A stretch of 64,000 bases of DNA, taken from positions 59,835 to 123,834 of the forward strand of contig JADLHO010000126.1 in NCBI GenBank assembly GCA_020848735.1, written 5' to 3'. The first letter of the stretch is position 1. Each line of letters begins with the position of its first letter. The stretch is from Planctomycetota bacterium. GTDB taxonomy: Bacteria > Planctomycetota > UBA1135 > UBA2386. The notes under the pieces are model-generated. The model did not search any database and was not told where the DNA came from. It saw only the letters and a program-made list of their open reading frames with translations. Positions 6,894-15,494 of the stretch are shown one piece after another. A program made the position numbers and the translations under genes.

Positions 6894-9704
6894 TCACCGC
6901 AGGTCGATGGTCGCGCGCAGGATCTCCAGCCGCTTCGTCGTGCGTCCGCCGGAGCTCCCCGCCTTCTCGAGCTCGCCGAGCACGTCGAGGCCGGCGACGA
7001 CCTCGCCGAAGATCGTGTGCTTGTCGTCGAGCCACGGGGTCGCCTTGAAGGTCAGGAAGAACTGGCTGCCGTCCGTGCCCGGTCCGGCATTGGCCATGCT
7101 GAGCAGACCGCCCTTCTGGTGACGCACGGCCGGATCGAATTCGCCGGCGTATTGGTAGCCGGGACCGCCATTGCCGACTCCGCGCGGGCAGCCGCCCTGC
7201 GCCATGAAACCCGGGATCACGCGGTGGAAGACGAGGCCGTCATAGAAGCCGAGCTGCGTGAGGTAGATCGTGCTCGTGACGTGCATCGGGGCGACCGCCG
7301 GCAGGAGCTTCACCCGGATCTCGCCGACGTTCGTCACGAGGTTCCAGACGTACTCGCGACCGGCGGGGAAGGCCTGCTGCGGCGGCTTGGGCAGGGCGAG
7401 GCGCCAGCCGTCCTTGCTCGTATCGATGCCCTGCGCGCGCGCGAACTCGGCGAGGGCGCGCAGCGGCGCGGCGGCGGGGTCGTCGCCGCCGTCGCCGACC
7501 GGCGCGTCGCCGCCGTCGGCGGGCTTCGGCGCGGCAGCGCCCGCGGCCTCCGGCTTCCCGAGCAGGGTCTCCTGGATCGCGCGCCACGTGAGCCGCTGCA
7601 GGTGCTGGCTCTGCGCGGGCGAGCCGATGCCGTGGCGCGACTTCGGGTACAGCATCATCTCGAAGTCCTTGCCCGCCATCTGCAGCGCGTGCGCGAGGCG
7701 CATCGTGCCCTGCAGGTGCACGTTGTCGTCCATCGTGCCGTGCACCAGGATCAGGCGGCCGTGCAGATGCCTCGCCGCCGCGATCACCGAGGTCTTCGCA
7801 TAGCCCTCCGGATTGAGCTGCGGCGTCTGCATGTAGCGCTCGGTGTAGATCGTGTCGTAGAGCTGCCAGTCGTAGACGCCGGCTCCCGCGACCCCGAGCG
7901 CGAAGGCCTGGCTGTGCGTCAGCGCATAAGCGGTCATCGAGCCGCCATAGCTGTAGCCGGTGATCCCCACGCGTGCGGGATCACCACCCCGTTCCGCGCA
8001 CACCCATTGGACCGCGTCCTCGAGATCGGCGAGCTCCTGGACGAGCATCTGCTTGTAGCAGGTGCCGGTGGCGACCTGGCCGCGACCGCTGGCGCTGCGC
8101 ACGTTGACCTGCAACACGATCACGCCCTGCTGGCGCAGGAACTGGTGGAAGCCCGAGACGCGGTACGCATTGCGCACGGTCGGCGCATCGGGGCCGGAGT
8201 AGGTGTCGATCCAGATCGGTCGGCGCGTGGCCGGTGCCTGGTCCGGAACGAGGACGGTCGCGTCGAGCAGATAGCCGTCGCGGGCTCTGACCTGCACGAG
8301 CTCGGGCATCCGCACGCCGTACTCGGCGATCGCGGGCGCGGGCGTCGACGCCCACCGCGCCGCGATCGTGCCGTCGGCGCGGCAGAGCCGCAGTTCGGGC
8401 GGCGTCGAGAGCGAGCTGTGCGTGTCGAGGAACTGCGAGCCGTCCGGTGAGAACTTCACGGCGTGCGAGCCCGCGCCGTCCGTGAGGCGCACGAAGCCCT
8501 GACCGTCGAGGCCGACGCGATAGAGATGCGAGTCGAGCGCGGACTCCCCGCGGCCGGTGAGCCAGACCTGGCCCGCGGCCTCGTCGACGCGCTCGACGCC
8601 GCTGATGACGAACTTCGCGTCCGAGAGCGTCGCGAGCAGCTTGCCGTCGAGCGAGTAGCGGTAGAGGTTCTGATAGCCGCTGCGGTCGCTGAACCAGAGG
8701 AAGCTGCCGTCGGCGAGGAACTGCGGCTGGCCGATGACATTGACCCAGGTCGGCGAGCTCTCCTTCAGGATGGGAGTGACCGACCCGCTCGACGGATCGA
8801 TCGCGACGAGCTCGAGCCAGGTCTGGATGCGGTTCTGGATCTGCGCGATGACGCGGTCGCCGTTCGGCGTCCAGGTCACGCGCACGACGAGCAGCTCGTC
8901 CTCGGGCTTCCACCGCGACAGGTCGACCGCGACGCGACGCCGTGTCGCGACATCGGCCACGTGCAGGCTCGCGAGCGGGTTCGGGTCGCCGGCCTTCGGG
9001 TACTTCGTGACCTCGGCCACGACCGCGCGCTCGTCGTCGAGCCTCGGCGTCGGCACGTGGTCGATCACGGTGAAGTCCTTCACCGCGGTCTCGTCGAGGC
9101 GGAGGAACGCGACGCGGCCGCTGTCGGGGCTCCACCAGTGCCCCTGGAAGTCACCGCGGCCGTAGAGCTCCTCCTGGTAGACCCAGTCGAGCAACCCGTT
9201 GAAGACGGTCTTGCCGCCGTCGTCGGTGACGCGCCATACCCCCGAGCCGTCGGTGGCGGCGACGAAGAGGTCGTTGCCGGCGACCCAGGACGCGTGCTTG
9301 CCGTCGGGCGCGAGGTGGGCCTCCGAGCACCCCGCGGTGGCGCTGAGCTTGCGGGACTCGCCCTCCGGAGTGCGGAGGAAGACCTCGCCCTTCTCGAGCT
9401 CGAGGCTGACGGCCGGCTTCGGCGGAGTCTCGGCGCCCTTCTGGGCCTCGCTCTCCGCGAGCGTCGCGGGATCGACGACCGTGCGCCGCACGCCCTTGGG
9501 CTCGGGGCGCGTGAGGAGCAGGGTCCCGTCCGCGCGCCAGACGGCCGACGGAGTCGCGGGCCGGAAGCTGACGGCGCGCGGGCCGGTCGCGACCCGTTCG
9601 AGGGTCAGGCGTTTCTCGGCCTGGGTCGCGGCGGGTCCCGCCTGCGCGGACAGCGGAACCGCGAGGGCGAACAACGGAGCGCAGAAGCGATGGAGTCGGG
9701 TCAT
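6894..9704 (-). CDS. S9B dipeptidyl-peptidase IV-like protein fused to a C-terminal cyclophilin domain
   Basis: 936 aa with a signal peptide ([21 protein letters not shown]). The first half is a DPP-IV beta-propeller, including the [12 protein letters not shown] segment (about residue 175) whose Glu pair binds the substrate N-terminus. The alpha/beta-hydrolase domain has GYSYGG with Ser585, Asp in GTMDDN (about 660) and His in KSRHGI (about 691). A Gly/Asp/Pro-rich linker (about 720-765) leads into a complete peptidyl-prolyl isomerase domain (about 785-936: [29 protein letters not shown]). DPP-IV cleaves X-Pro dipeptides, and the fused isomerase could present cis/trans Xaa-Pro bonds to it. 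The start is chosen at the signal peptide; the 29 upstream in-frame residues overlap the promoter region. The lipoprotein at 19574 is a paralogue of the cyclophilin part plus the linker region. Confidence 0.88.
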   Translation of the reverse strand: MTRLHRFCAPLFALAVPLSAQAGPAATQAEKRLTLERVATGPRAVSFRPATPSAVWRADGTLLLTRPEPKGVRRTVVDPATLAESEAQKGAETPPKPAVSLELEKGEVFLRTPEGESRKLSATAGCSEAHLAPDGKHASWVAGNDLFVAATDGSGVWRVTDDGGKTVFNGLLDWVYQEELYGRGDFQGHWWSPDSGRVAFLRLDETAVKDFTVIDHVPTPRLDDERAVVAEVTKYPKAGDPNPLASLHVADVATRRRVAVDLSRWKPEDELLVVRVTWTPNGDRVIAQIQNRIQTWLELVAIDPSSGSVTPILKESSPTWVNVIGQPQFLADGSFLWFSDRSGYQNLYRYSLDGKLLATLSDAKFVISGVERVDEAAGQVWLTGRGESALDSHLYRVGLDGQGFVRLTDGAGSHAVKFSPDGSQFLDTHSSLSTPPELRLCRADGTIAARWASTPAPAIAEYGVRMPELVQVRARDGYLLDATVLVPDQAPATRRPIWIDTYSGPDAPTVRNAYRVSGFHQFLRQQGVIVLQVNVRSASGRGQVATGTCYKQMLVQELADLEDAVQWVCAERGGDPARVGITGYSYGGSMTAYALTHSQAFALGVAGAGVYDWQLYDTIYTERYMQTPQLNPEGYAKTSVIAAARHLHGRLILVHGTMDDNVHLQGTMRLAHALQMAGKDFEMMLYPKSRHGIGSPAQSQHLQRLTWRAIQETLLGKPEAAGAAAPKPADGGDAPVGDGGDDPAAAPLRALAEFARAQGIDTSKDGWRLALPKPPQQAFPAGREYVWNLVTNVGEIRVKLLPAVAPMHVTSTIYLTQLGFYDGLVFHRVIPGFMAQGGCPRGVGNGGPGYQYAGEFDPAVRHQKGGLLSMANAGPGTDGSQFFLTFKATPWLDDKHTIFGEVVAGLDVLGELEKAGSSGGRTTKRLEILRATIDLR

Positions 9705-9720
9705 GGCGTGCGAGGGCGGC

Positions 9721-9747
9721 AACTTACGGAGCACGCGCGGCGCGTGC
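9721..9747 (-). promoter_or_regulatory. -10 element TAAGTT and perfect 17-bp palindrome in front of the peptidase-cyclophilin gene
   Basis: On the minus strand TAAGTT (9726 to 9721) is followed by a GCCGCCCT discriminator and the ATG 17 nt later. Just upstream, in the spacer region, is the exact inverted repeat GCACGCGC-G-GCGCGTGC (9731-9747). The palindrome could be an operator for a dimeric regulator; the repressor is unknown, and ArgR encoded next door is one candidate. Confidence 0.45.
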
Positions 9748-9766
9748 GACCCGCGGCACCACCCTC

Positions 9767-9796
9767 TTGCATCGCGCGTCGCGCGTTGCATAATCT
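9767..9796 (+). promoter_or_regulatory. argR-operon promoter overlapping a 23-bp inverted repeat (candidate ARG operator)
   Basis: TTGCAT (9767-9772) and TAATCT (9791-9796) are separated by 18 bp, a sensible -35/-10 pair, with the argR ATG 15 nt further on. The spacer is an inverted repeat, TGCATCGCGCG-T-CGCGCGTTGCA (9768-9790, one mismatch). Repression of the operon by its own first gene product is the simple reading; the sequence differs from the AT-rich E. coli ARG box, so this is a prediction. Confidence 0.55.
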
Positions 9797-9811
9797 TGCG
9801 CCCTTGATCGC

Positions 9812-10282
9812 ATGATCATGTCGACGCCGAGCATGTCCCCGAGACCCTCCGAACGCCGTGCACGCCACGACGCGATCCTGCAGCTCCTGCGTCGCGGCGG
9901 GATCCGCAACCAGACGGAGCTCGCCGAGACCCTGGCGAACGAGGGCATCGAGGTCAACCAGGCGACGCTCTCCCGCGATCTGCGGGAGCTCGGCGTCCTG
10001 AAGGGCCCCGCGGGCTGGATGCTGCCGGGTGGCGAACCGGCCGTCGACGAACTGACGCGCGCGTGCCGCGAATGGCTGCAGGGCGCCGAGGCGGTCCAGA
10101 ACCTGCTCGTGCTGAAGTCGTCGCCCGGCGGTGCCACGCCGCTCGCGCTCGCCCTCGACCACAGCGACGACCGCGGCGTCGCCGGCACGATCGCCGGCGA
10201 CGACACCGTGCTGGTCGTCTGTCGCAGTGCCCGCGGCGCCGGCACGCTCGCGAAGGCCCTCCTCGCGCGGCGGGTGCGATGA
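9812..10282 (+). CDS. argR: arginine repressor/regulator ArgR
   Basis: 156 aa, the usual ArgR size. The N-terminal winged HTH shows NQTELAETL and [13 protein letters not shown] (recognition helix). The C-terminal arginine-binding/oligomerisation domain has [12 protein letters not shown] and the signature [11 protein letters not shown], whose Asp pair contacts arginine in the hexamer. With arginine bound, ArgR represses biosynthesis; it is the first gene of a seven-step arg cluster and overlaps argC by ATGA. Three ATGs (9812, 9818, 9833) are possible starts; 9812 is the first after the promoter and I cannot distinguish them. Autoregulation through the palindromes at 9731 and 9768 is likely but unproven. 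Confidence 0.93.
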   Translation: MIMSTPSMSPRPSERRARHDAILQLLRRGGIRNQTELAETLANEGIEVNQATLSRDLRELGVLKGPAGWMLPGGEPAVDELTRACREWLQGAEAVQNLLVLKSSPGGATPLALALDHSDDRGVAGTIAGDDTVLVVCRSARGAGTLAKALLARRVR

Positions 10283-11283
10283 AGCGCAAGGTCGCCATCG
10301 TCGGCGCGTCCGGCTACACCGGGCGCGAGCTCGCGCGTCTCCTCGCACGCCACCCCGCGTTCGATCCGCCGTTGCTCATGAGCTCGCGGCCGGGCGTCGA
10401 GCCCGACGCGCCGGAGACGAGCTTCGAGCCGCGGCTGGAGAAGCTCGACCTCGAGCGCTTCCGCGACGTCGACGGCGTCTTCCTGTGCACGCCGCACGGT
10501 GCGGCGGCGCCGTACGCCCGCGAGGCGATGCGGTCGGGCAAGGTCGTCGTCGATCTCTCCGCCGACTTCCGCCTGAAGGACGGAGCGCTGCACGGCTCGG
10601 TCTATGGCGAAGACCACGGCCCCGACCTCCGCGCGGCCGCGGTCTACGGGCTCTGCGAGCACGCGCGCGCCGCGATCGCGCGCGCCCGGCTCGTCGCCAA
10701 CCCCGGCTGCTATCCGACGGCGGTCACCCTGCCGCTGCTGCCCGTGCTCGCCGCCGGACTCGTGGATCTCGCCGCCGACGTCATCGCCGACTGCAAGAGC
10801 GGCACCTCGGGCGCCGGCAAGGACCCGAAGAAGCGGACGGTCTTCGGCGCCGTGCACGACAACTTCCTCGCCTACGGCGTCGGCGACCATCGCCACGCGC
10901 CGGAGATCGCGCAGACGCTGCGCACGGACCGCGTGCTCTTCGTCCCTCACCTCCTGCCGGTGTTCCGCGGCATCCTGGCGACCCTCTGGCTGCGGCCGTC
11001 GCCCGGCGTGCGCGCCGCGGACGTGCGCGCGTGCCTCCGAGCGGCCTATGCGGACGAGCCCTTCGTGCGCGTCTACGACAAGGGCCTCCCCGAGCTGCAG
11101 TTCGTGCAGCACACGAACTTCTGTGACGTCGGCGTCGCCGACGTGCCGGCGGCCGCGCCGAGCGGCGCGCGCATCGTCGTGATCAGCGCGATCGACAACC
11201 TCGTGAAGGGCGCCTCCGGGCAGGCGCTCCAGAACATGAACCTCCTGCTCGGACTGCCCGAGACCGCGGGACTCCTGCCATGA
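10279..11283 (+). CDS. argC: N-acetyl-gamma-glutamyl-phosphate reductase
   Basis: 334 aa. ArgC reduces N-acetylglutamyl-5-phosphate with NADPH to the semialdehyde, step three of arginine synthesis. The Rossmann start VAIVGASGYTGREL and the active-site NPGCYPTA segment with Cys144 are clear; the conserved HTNFCDVGV and DNLVKGASGQALQNMN segments follow. The length is typical of the short type. It overlaps argR and argB by 4 nt each, so translation is probably coupled. Confidence 0.96.
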   Translation: MKRKVAIVGASGYTGRELARLLARHPAFDPPLLMSSRPGVEPDAPETSFEPRLEKLDLERFRDVDGVFLCTPHGAAAPYAREAMRSGKVVVDLSADFRLKDGALHGSVYGEDHGPDLRAAAVYGLCEHARAAIARARLVANPGCYPTAVTLPLLPVLAAGLVDLAADVIADCKSGTSGAGKDPKKRTVFGAVHDNFLAYGVGDHRHAPEIAQTLRTDRVLFVPHLLPVFRGILATLWLRPSPGVRAADVRACLRAAYADEPFVRVYDKGLPELQFVQHTNFCDVGVADVPAAAPSGARIVVISAIDNLVKGASGQALQNMNLLLGLPETAGLLP

Positions 11284-12122
11284 AGCTCTGCGTGAAGATC
11301 GGCGGTGCGCAGCTCGAGGAGCCGATGCCGCGTGCCGTGCTCGCGGCGGCGATCCAGCGCGCACGCGCGGCGGGCCACGAGATCGTGGTCGTGCACGGCG
11401 GCGGCAACCAGATCCGCACGCTGTGCAAGCGGCTCGGCATCGCCGACCGTTACCACGAGGGACTGCGCATCACGGACGCGGCGACCGCCGAGGTCGCGGT
11501 GGCCGTCCTCGCCGGACTCGTCGGCAAGGCGCTCGCCGAGAGCCTCAGCGATGCGGGAGCGCCGGCGGTGAGCCTCTGCGGCGCCGACGGCGGGCTCTTC
11601 ACCGCGCGGCGTCACGTGCACGAGGCCGTCGACCTCGGCTACGTCGGCCAGGTCGAACGCGTGGATCCTGCCCTGGTCGACGCGCTGCTCGCGAAGGGCT
11701 TCGTGCCCCTGATCGCCACGGTGGCACCCCTCGATGGCGCCGCGGCCGGCGCACGCGATCGGCTCTACAACATCAATGCGGACCACGCCGCGGCTCCGCT
11801 CGCGCGCGCCCTGGGTTGCGACGCGCTGCTCTTCCTCACCGATGTGCCGGGCGTGCTGGATGCCGAGAAGCGCCTGATCGCGCGGCTCGATCCGGACGAC
11901 TGCGCGGCACTCGCGCGCGCGGGCGTGCTCTACGGCGGCATGATCCCGAAGGTCGACGCCGCGCTCGCCGCGGTCCGCACCCTGCCGGATGGCCTCGTGA
12001 AGATCGCCCCCGCCGCCGGCGCCGACGCCGTGCTCGACGCACTCCGCGACGGAGTCGGCACCCGCTTCCTGAACGACGCGGCGAACGACGGCCGCCCTGC
12101 ATCGGATCGCGCCCATGGATGA
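11280..12122 (+). CDS. argB: acetylglutamate kinase
   Basis: 280 aa. It phosphorylates N-acetyl-L-glutamate with ATP. The N-terminal phosphate-binding loop VVHGGGNQI, the central YNINADHAA region and the LFLTDVPGV segment are family landmarks. It starts in an ATGA overlap with argC and overlaps argD by 8 nt. The N-terminal KLCVKIGGAQ strand is typical (usually KYGG or KIGG). ArgB is the usual target of arginine feedback in bacteria with the acetyl cycle; the long N-terminal helix associated with that control is not obvious here. Confidence 0.95.
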   Translation: MKLCVKIGGAQLEEPMPRAVLAAAIQRARAAGHEIVVVHGGGNQIRTLCKRLGIADRYHEGLRITDAATAEVAVAVLAGLVGKALAESLSDAGAPAVSLCGADGGLFTARRHVHEAVDLGYVGQVERVDPALVDALLAKGFVPLIATVAPLDGAAAGARDRLYNINADHAAAPLARALGCDALLFLTDVPGVLDAEKRLIARLDPDDCAALARAGVLYGGMIPKVDAALAAVRTLPDGLVKIAPAAGADAVLDALRDGVGTRFLNDAANDGRPASDRAHG

Positions 12123-13290
12123 ACACGTGATGCGGACCTATGTCCGCCAACCGCAGGTCTTCGTGTCCGGCGAGGGCGCGGTGCTGCGCGACGCCGAGGG
12201 CCGCCGCTGGCTGGACTTCCTCGGCGGGATCGCGGTCTCGGCGCTCGGCCACGGCCACGCCGGGCTCGCGGCCGCGCTCCGCGACCAGGCCGGCAAGCTG
12301 CTCCACGTCAGCAACCTCTTCCGCCACCCCTACACGGAGGACGTCGCGACCAGGCTCTGCCGACTCGCCGGCATGGAGGCCGTGTTCTTCGCGAACAGCG
12401 GCGCCGAGGCGAACGAATGCGCGCTCAAGCTCGCGCGCAAGGCGATGCGGCTGCGCAACACTCCTGAACGCACGGGCTTCGTCGCGCTCGAGGGCGGCTT
12501 CCACGGTCGCACCATGGGCGCGCTCTCCGTGACCAGCGGCGCGAAGTACCGCGAGCCCTTCGGACCGCTGGTGCCGGGAGTCACGTTCGTCCCGCGCGAC
12601 GACCTCCGCGCCCTCGAACAGGCCCTCGCCACGCGCCCGGCGGCGTTGATCGTCGAGCCGATCCAGGGCGAGGGCGGCGTGCACGAGCTCCCGCACGAGT
12701 GGCAGCGCGCCGCGCGCGCGTTGTGCGATGCGAGCGGCACGCTGCTGATCCACGACGAGGTGCAGTGCGGCACGGGTCGCACGGGCCGCTTCCTCTGCGG
12801 CAGCTGGGCAGGCGTGACTCCCGACCTCGTCACCCTGGCGAAGCCGCTCGCGGGCGGCCTGCCGATGGGCGCGTGCCTCGTGCGCGCGGGGCTCGAGGCC
12901 ACCTTCGTGCCCGGCGATCACGGCTCGACCTTCGCGGGCGGCCCCTTCGTGCTGCGTGCCGCGCAGGTGCTGCTCGAGGAGCTCGAGAACGGCCTGCTCG
13001 ACAACGTCGCGGCGCGCGGTGCGCAGCTGCGCGAGGGACTGCTCGCCCTGCAGCGCGAGTTCTCCCGCGTGCGCGAAGTGCGCGGGCGCGGGCTGATCGT
13101 CGGCCTCCGCGTCGACGGTGCCGCCGAGCTCCAGAAGCAGCTCTACGCGAACGGTCTCGTGACCAACTGCACCGCGGGCGACGTGATCCGCCTGCTGCCG
13201 CCCTACGTGATCCGCAGCCAGGACGTCGACGAGGCGCTCGCCATCCTGCGCACCACGCTCCGCGCCGCGCCCACGCCCACGCCGGCCTGA
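12115..13290 (+). CDS. argD: acetylornithine aminotransferase
   Basis: 391 aa, a class III PLP aminotransferase that converts N-acetylglutamate semialdehyde to N-acetylornithine. The SGAEANECALKLAR segment binds the cofactor phosphate, the DEVQCGTGRTG segment contains the PLP-ring Asp, and the Schiff-base lysine is Lys243 in LAKPLAGGLPMGA. The N-terminus RTYVRQP is normal. The start at 12115 lies inside the end of argB (8-nt overlap). The gap to argF is 16 nt. Confidence 0.95.
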   Translation: MDEHVMRTYVRQPQVFVSGEGAVLRDAEGRRWLDFLGGIAVSALGHGHAGLAAALRDQAGKLLHVSNLFRHPYTEDVATRLCRLAGMEAVFFANSGAEANECALKLARKAMRLRNTPERTGFVALEGGFHGRTMGALSVTSGAKYREPFGPLVPGVTFVPRDDLRALEQALATRPAALIVEPIQGEGGVHELPHEWQRAARALCDASGTLLIHDEVQCGTGRTGRFLCGSWAGVTPDLVTLAKPLAGGLPMGACLVRAGLEATFVPGDHGSTFAGGPFVLRAAQVLLEELENGLLDNVAARGAQLREGLLALQREFSRVREVRGRGLIVGLRVDGAAELQKQLYANGLVTNCTAGDVIRLLPPYVIRSQDVDEALAILRTTLRAAPTPTPA

Positions 13291-13306
13291 CGCCGGAGCC
13301 AACGCC

Positions 13307-14254
13307 ATGTCCACCTACCGATTCGGATCGCTCCCCCACAAGGACCTGCTCTCGGTCGCGCAGCTCAGCGTCGACGAGATCGGCCTGATCTTCAACACGG
13401 CGGCGGAGCTGAAGCGCAACCGCGAGAAGCACGACTCCGTCCTCCGCGGCAAGAAGCTCGCGATGGTGTTCGAGAAGGACAGCCTCCGCACGCGCTTCAC
13501 GTTCGACGTCGGCATGCAGGACCTCGGCGGGCACGCCGTGTTCATGGATCACCGCGACGCGCGCATCGGCCAGCGCGAGTCGGTGCGCGACGTCGCGAAG
13601 AACCTCGAGCGCTGGGTCCACGCGATCGTCGCGCGCACCTACAAGCACCGCGTCGTCACGGAGCTCGCCGAGAACTGCTCGATCCCCGTCATCAACGGTC
13701 TCTCGGACTACCTGCACCCCTGCCAGGCGTTGAGCGACTTCTTCACGCTCTACGAGAAGTGGAACGGCGACATCGCAGGCAGGCGCATCACCTACCTCGG
13801 TGACGGCAACAACACCTGCCACTCGCTCATCAACACCGCGAGCAAGCTCGGCGCACACCTGACCGTCTGCACGCCCGAGGGCTACGAGCCGAACAGCAAG
13901 GTCGTCCACGAGGCGATGCTCTTCGCGCGGCAGTCCGGCGCCGAGATCCGGATCACGAACGATCCCGAGAAGGCGACGATCGACGCCGATGCGGTCTACA
14001 CGGACGTCTGGGCCAGCATGGGCCAGGAGGACGAGACCGAGGAGCGCGCCGGCATCTTCCACGACTATCAGGTCGACGACGAGATCATGGGCCGCGCGAA
14101 GCCCGAGGCGTTCTTCATGCACTGCCTCCCCGCGCACCGCGGTCACGAGGTGACCGCGGACGTCATGGATGGCCCGCGTTCGATCGTCTTCGACATCGCC
14201 GAGAACCGCCTCCACGTCCAGAAGGCGATCCTCGTCCTGCTGCTCCACCCGTGA
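13307..14254 (+). CDS. argF: ornithine carbamoyltransferase
   Basis: 315 aa. Ornithine-binding HCLPAHRG (Cys273) and carbamoyl-phosphate-binding HPCQAL (His137) are both present. The usual phosphate loop S-T-R-T-R reads S-L-R-T-R here (residues 59-63), a conservative-looking change at the Thr that contacts carbamoyl phosphate through its backbone and side chain. A GGAG 9 nt before the ATG is a weak SD. It sits in the middle of the arg operon. Confidence 0.94.
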   Translation: MSTYRFGSLPHKDLLSVAQLSVDEIGLIFNTAAELKRNREKHDSVLRGKKLAMVFEKDSLRTRFTFDVGMQDLGGHAVFMDHRDARIGQRESVRDVAKNLERWVHAIVARTYKHRVVTELAENCSIPVINGLSDYLHPCQALSDFFTLYEKWNGDIAGRRITYLGDGNNTCHSLINTASKLGAHLTVCTPEGYEPNSKVVHEAMLFARQSGAEIRITNDPEKATIDADAVYTDVWASMGQEDETEERAGIFHDYQVDDEIMGRAKPEAFFMHCLPAHRGHEVTADVMDGPRSIVFDIAENRLHVQKAILVLLLHP

Positions 14255-14270
14255 ACCAAGGCACCCGTCC

Positions 14271-15494
14271 ATGAGCAAGAAGAAGGTCTGTCTCGCCTAT
14301 TCCGGCGGTCTCGACACCTCGGTCATCATCCCGTGGCTGAAGGAACACCACGCCGCCGAGGTCCATTGCGTCGCCGGCGACGTCGGCCAGGGTGCCGCCG
14401 AACTCGACGGCCTCGAGAAGAAGGCGCTCGCCTCCGGTGCGGCGTCGTGCAAGGTCGTCGACCTGCGCCAGGTGTTCCTCGACGAGGTCGTCTGGTCGTG
14501 CCTGCGCGCGATGGCCGTCTACGAGGGCCGCTACCTGCTCGGGACGAGCATGGCGCGCCCGATCCTCGCCCGCGCCCAGGTCGCGTACGCGCACGAGGTC
14601 GGCGCGAAGCACGTCGCACACGGCTGCACCGGCAAGGGCAACGATCAGGTGCGCTTCGAGCTCGCCTACCAGGCGCTCGATCCCGAGCTCACCGTGATCG
14701 CACCCTGGCGGACCTGGGAGATCCGGAGCCGCGAGGACGCGATCGACTACGCGAATCGCCACCGCATCCCGATCACCGCGACGAAGACCAAGATCTACTC
14801 GCGCGATCGCAACCTCTGGCACATCAGCCACGAGGGCGGCGCGCTCGAGGATCCGGCGAACACGCCCCCCGACGACGTCTGGATGCTCACCGTCGATCCA
14901 CGCCGGGCCCCCGACGAGCCGCGCATCGTGACCATCGGCTACGAGAAGGGCGTGCCCGTGGCACTCGACGGCGCGCGCGTCGATCCCGTCACCCTGGTCG
15001 AACGCCTCAATGCGATCGGCGGCGAGCACGGCGTCGGCCGCGTCGACAACACCGAGAATCGCCTCGTGGGCATGAAGTCGCGCGGCGTGTACGAGACCCC
15101 CGGCGGCACGATCATCCTCGAGGGCCTGCGCACCCTGCGCAGCCTCACGATGGAGCGCGATCTCTTCCGTCAGGCCGAGAAGCTGATGCCGGAGTACGCG
15201 GACCTCGTCTACACGGGCCGCTGGTTCCACCCGCTCCGTCACGCGATGGACGCGTTCTTCCGCGAGGCCACGCGCCACGTCACCGGCGAGGCGAAGGTGC
15301 GGCTGTGGAAGGGCAATGCGACCGCCGTCGCCGCGAAGTCCAAGTTCAGCCTCTACTCCGAGGATCTCGCGACCTTCGGGGCGTCCGCGCGCTTCGATCA
15401 CGCCGACAGCTACGGATTCGTCAAGCTCTACGGCCTGCCGGGCGCGGTCGCGGCATCGCGGAGCCGGGCGGCCGGCGAGGACGTCTCGGCATGA
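14271..15494 (+). CDS. argG: argininosuccinate synthase
   Basis: 407 aa. It joins citrulline and aspartate using ATP. The N-terminal ATP-pyrophosphatase loop AYSGGLDTS is intact, followed by GCTGKGNDQVRF and the APWRTWEI segment, all hallmarks. The start MSKKKVCLAYSGG is preceded by a 16-nt gap from argF. It overlaps argH by ATGA. Confidence 0.96.
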   Translation: MSKKKVCLAYSGGLDTSVIIPWLKEHHAAEVHCVAGDVGQGAAELDGLEKKALASGAASCKVVDLRQVFLDEVVWSCLRAMAVYEGRYLLGTSMARPILARAQVAYAHEVGAKHVAHGCTGKGNDQVRFELAYQALDPELTVIAPWRTWEIRSREDAIDYANRHRIPITATKTKIYSRDRNLWHISHEGGALEDPANTPPDDVWMLTVDPRRAPDEPRIVTIGYEKGVPVALDGARVDPVTLVERLNAIGGEHGVGRVDNTENRLVGMKSRGVYETPGGTIILEGLRTLRSLTMERDLFRQAEKLMPEYADLVYTGRWFHPLRHAMDAFFREATRHVTGEAKVRLWKGNATAVAAKSKFSLYSEDLATFGASARFDHADSYGFVKLYGLPGAVAASRSRAAGEDVSA

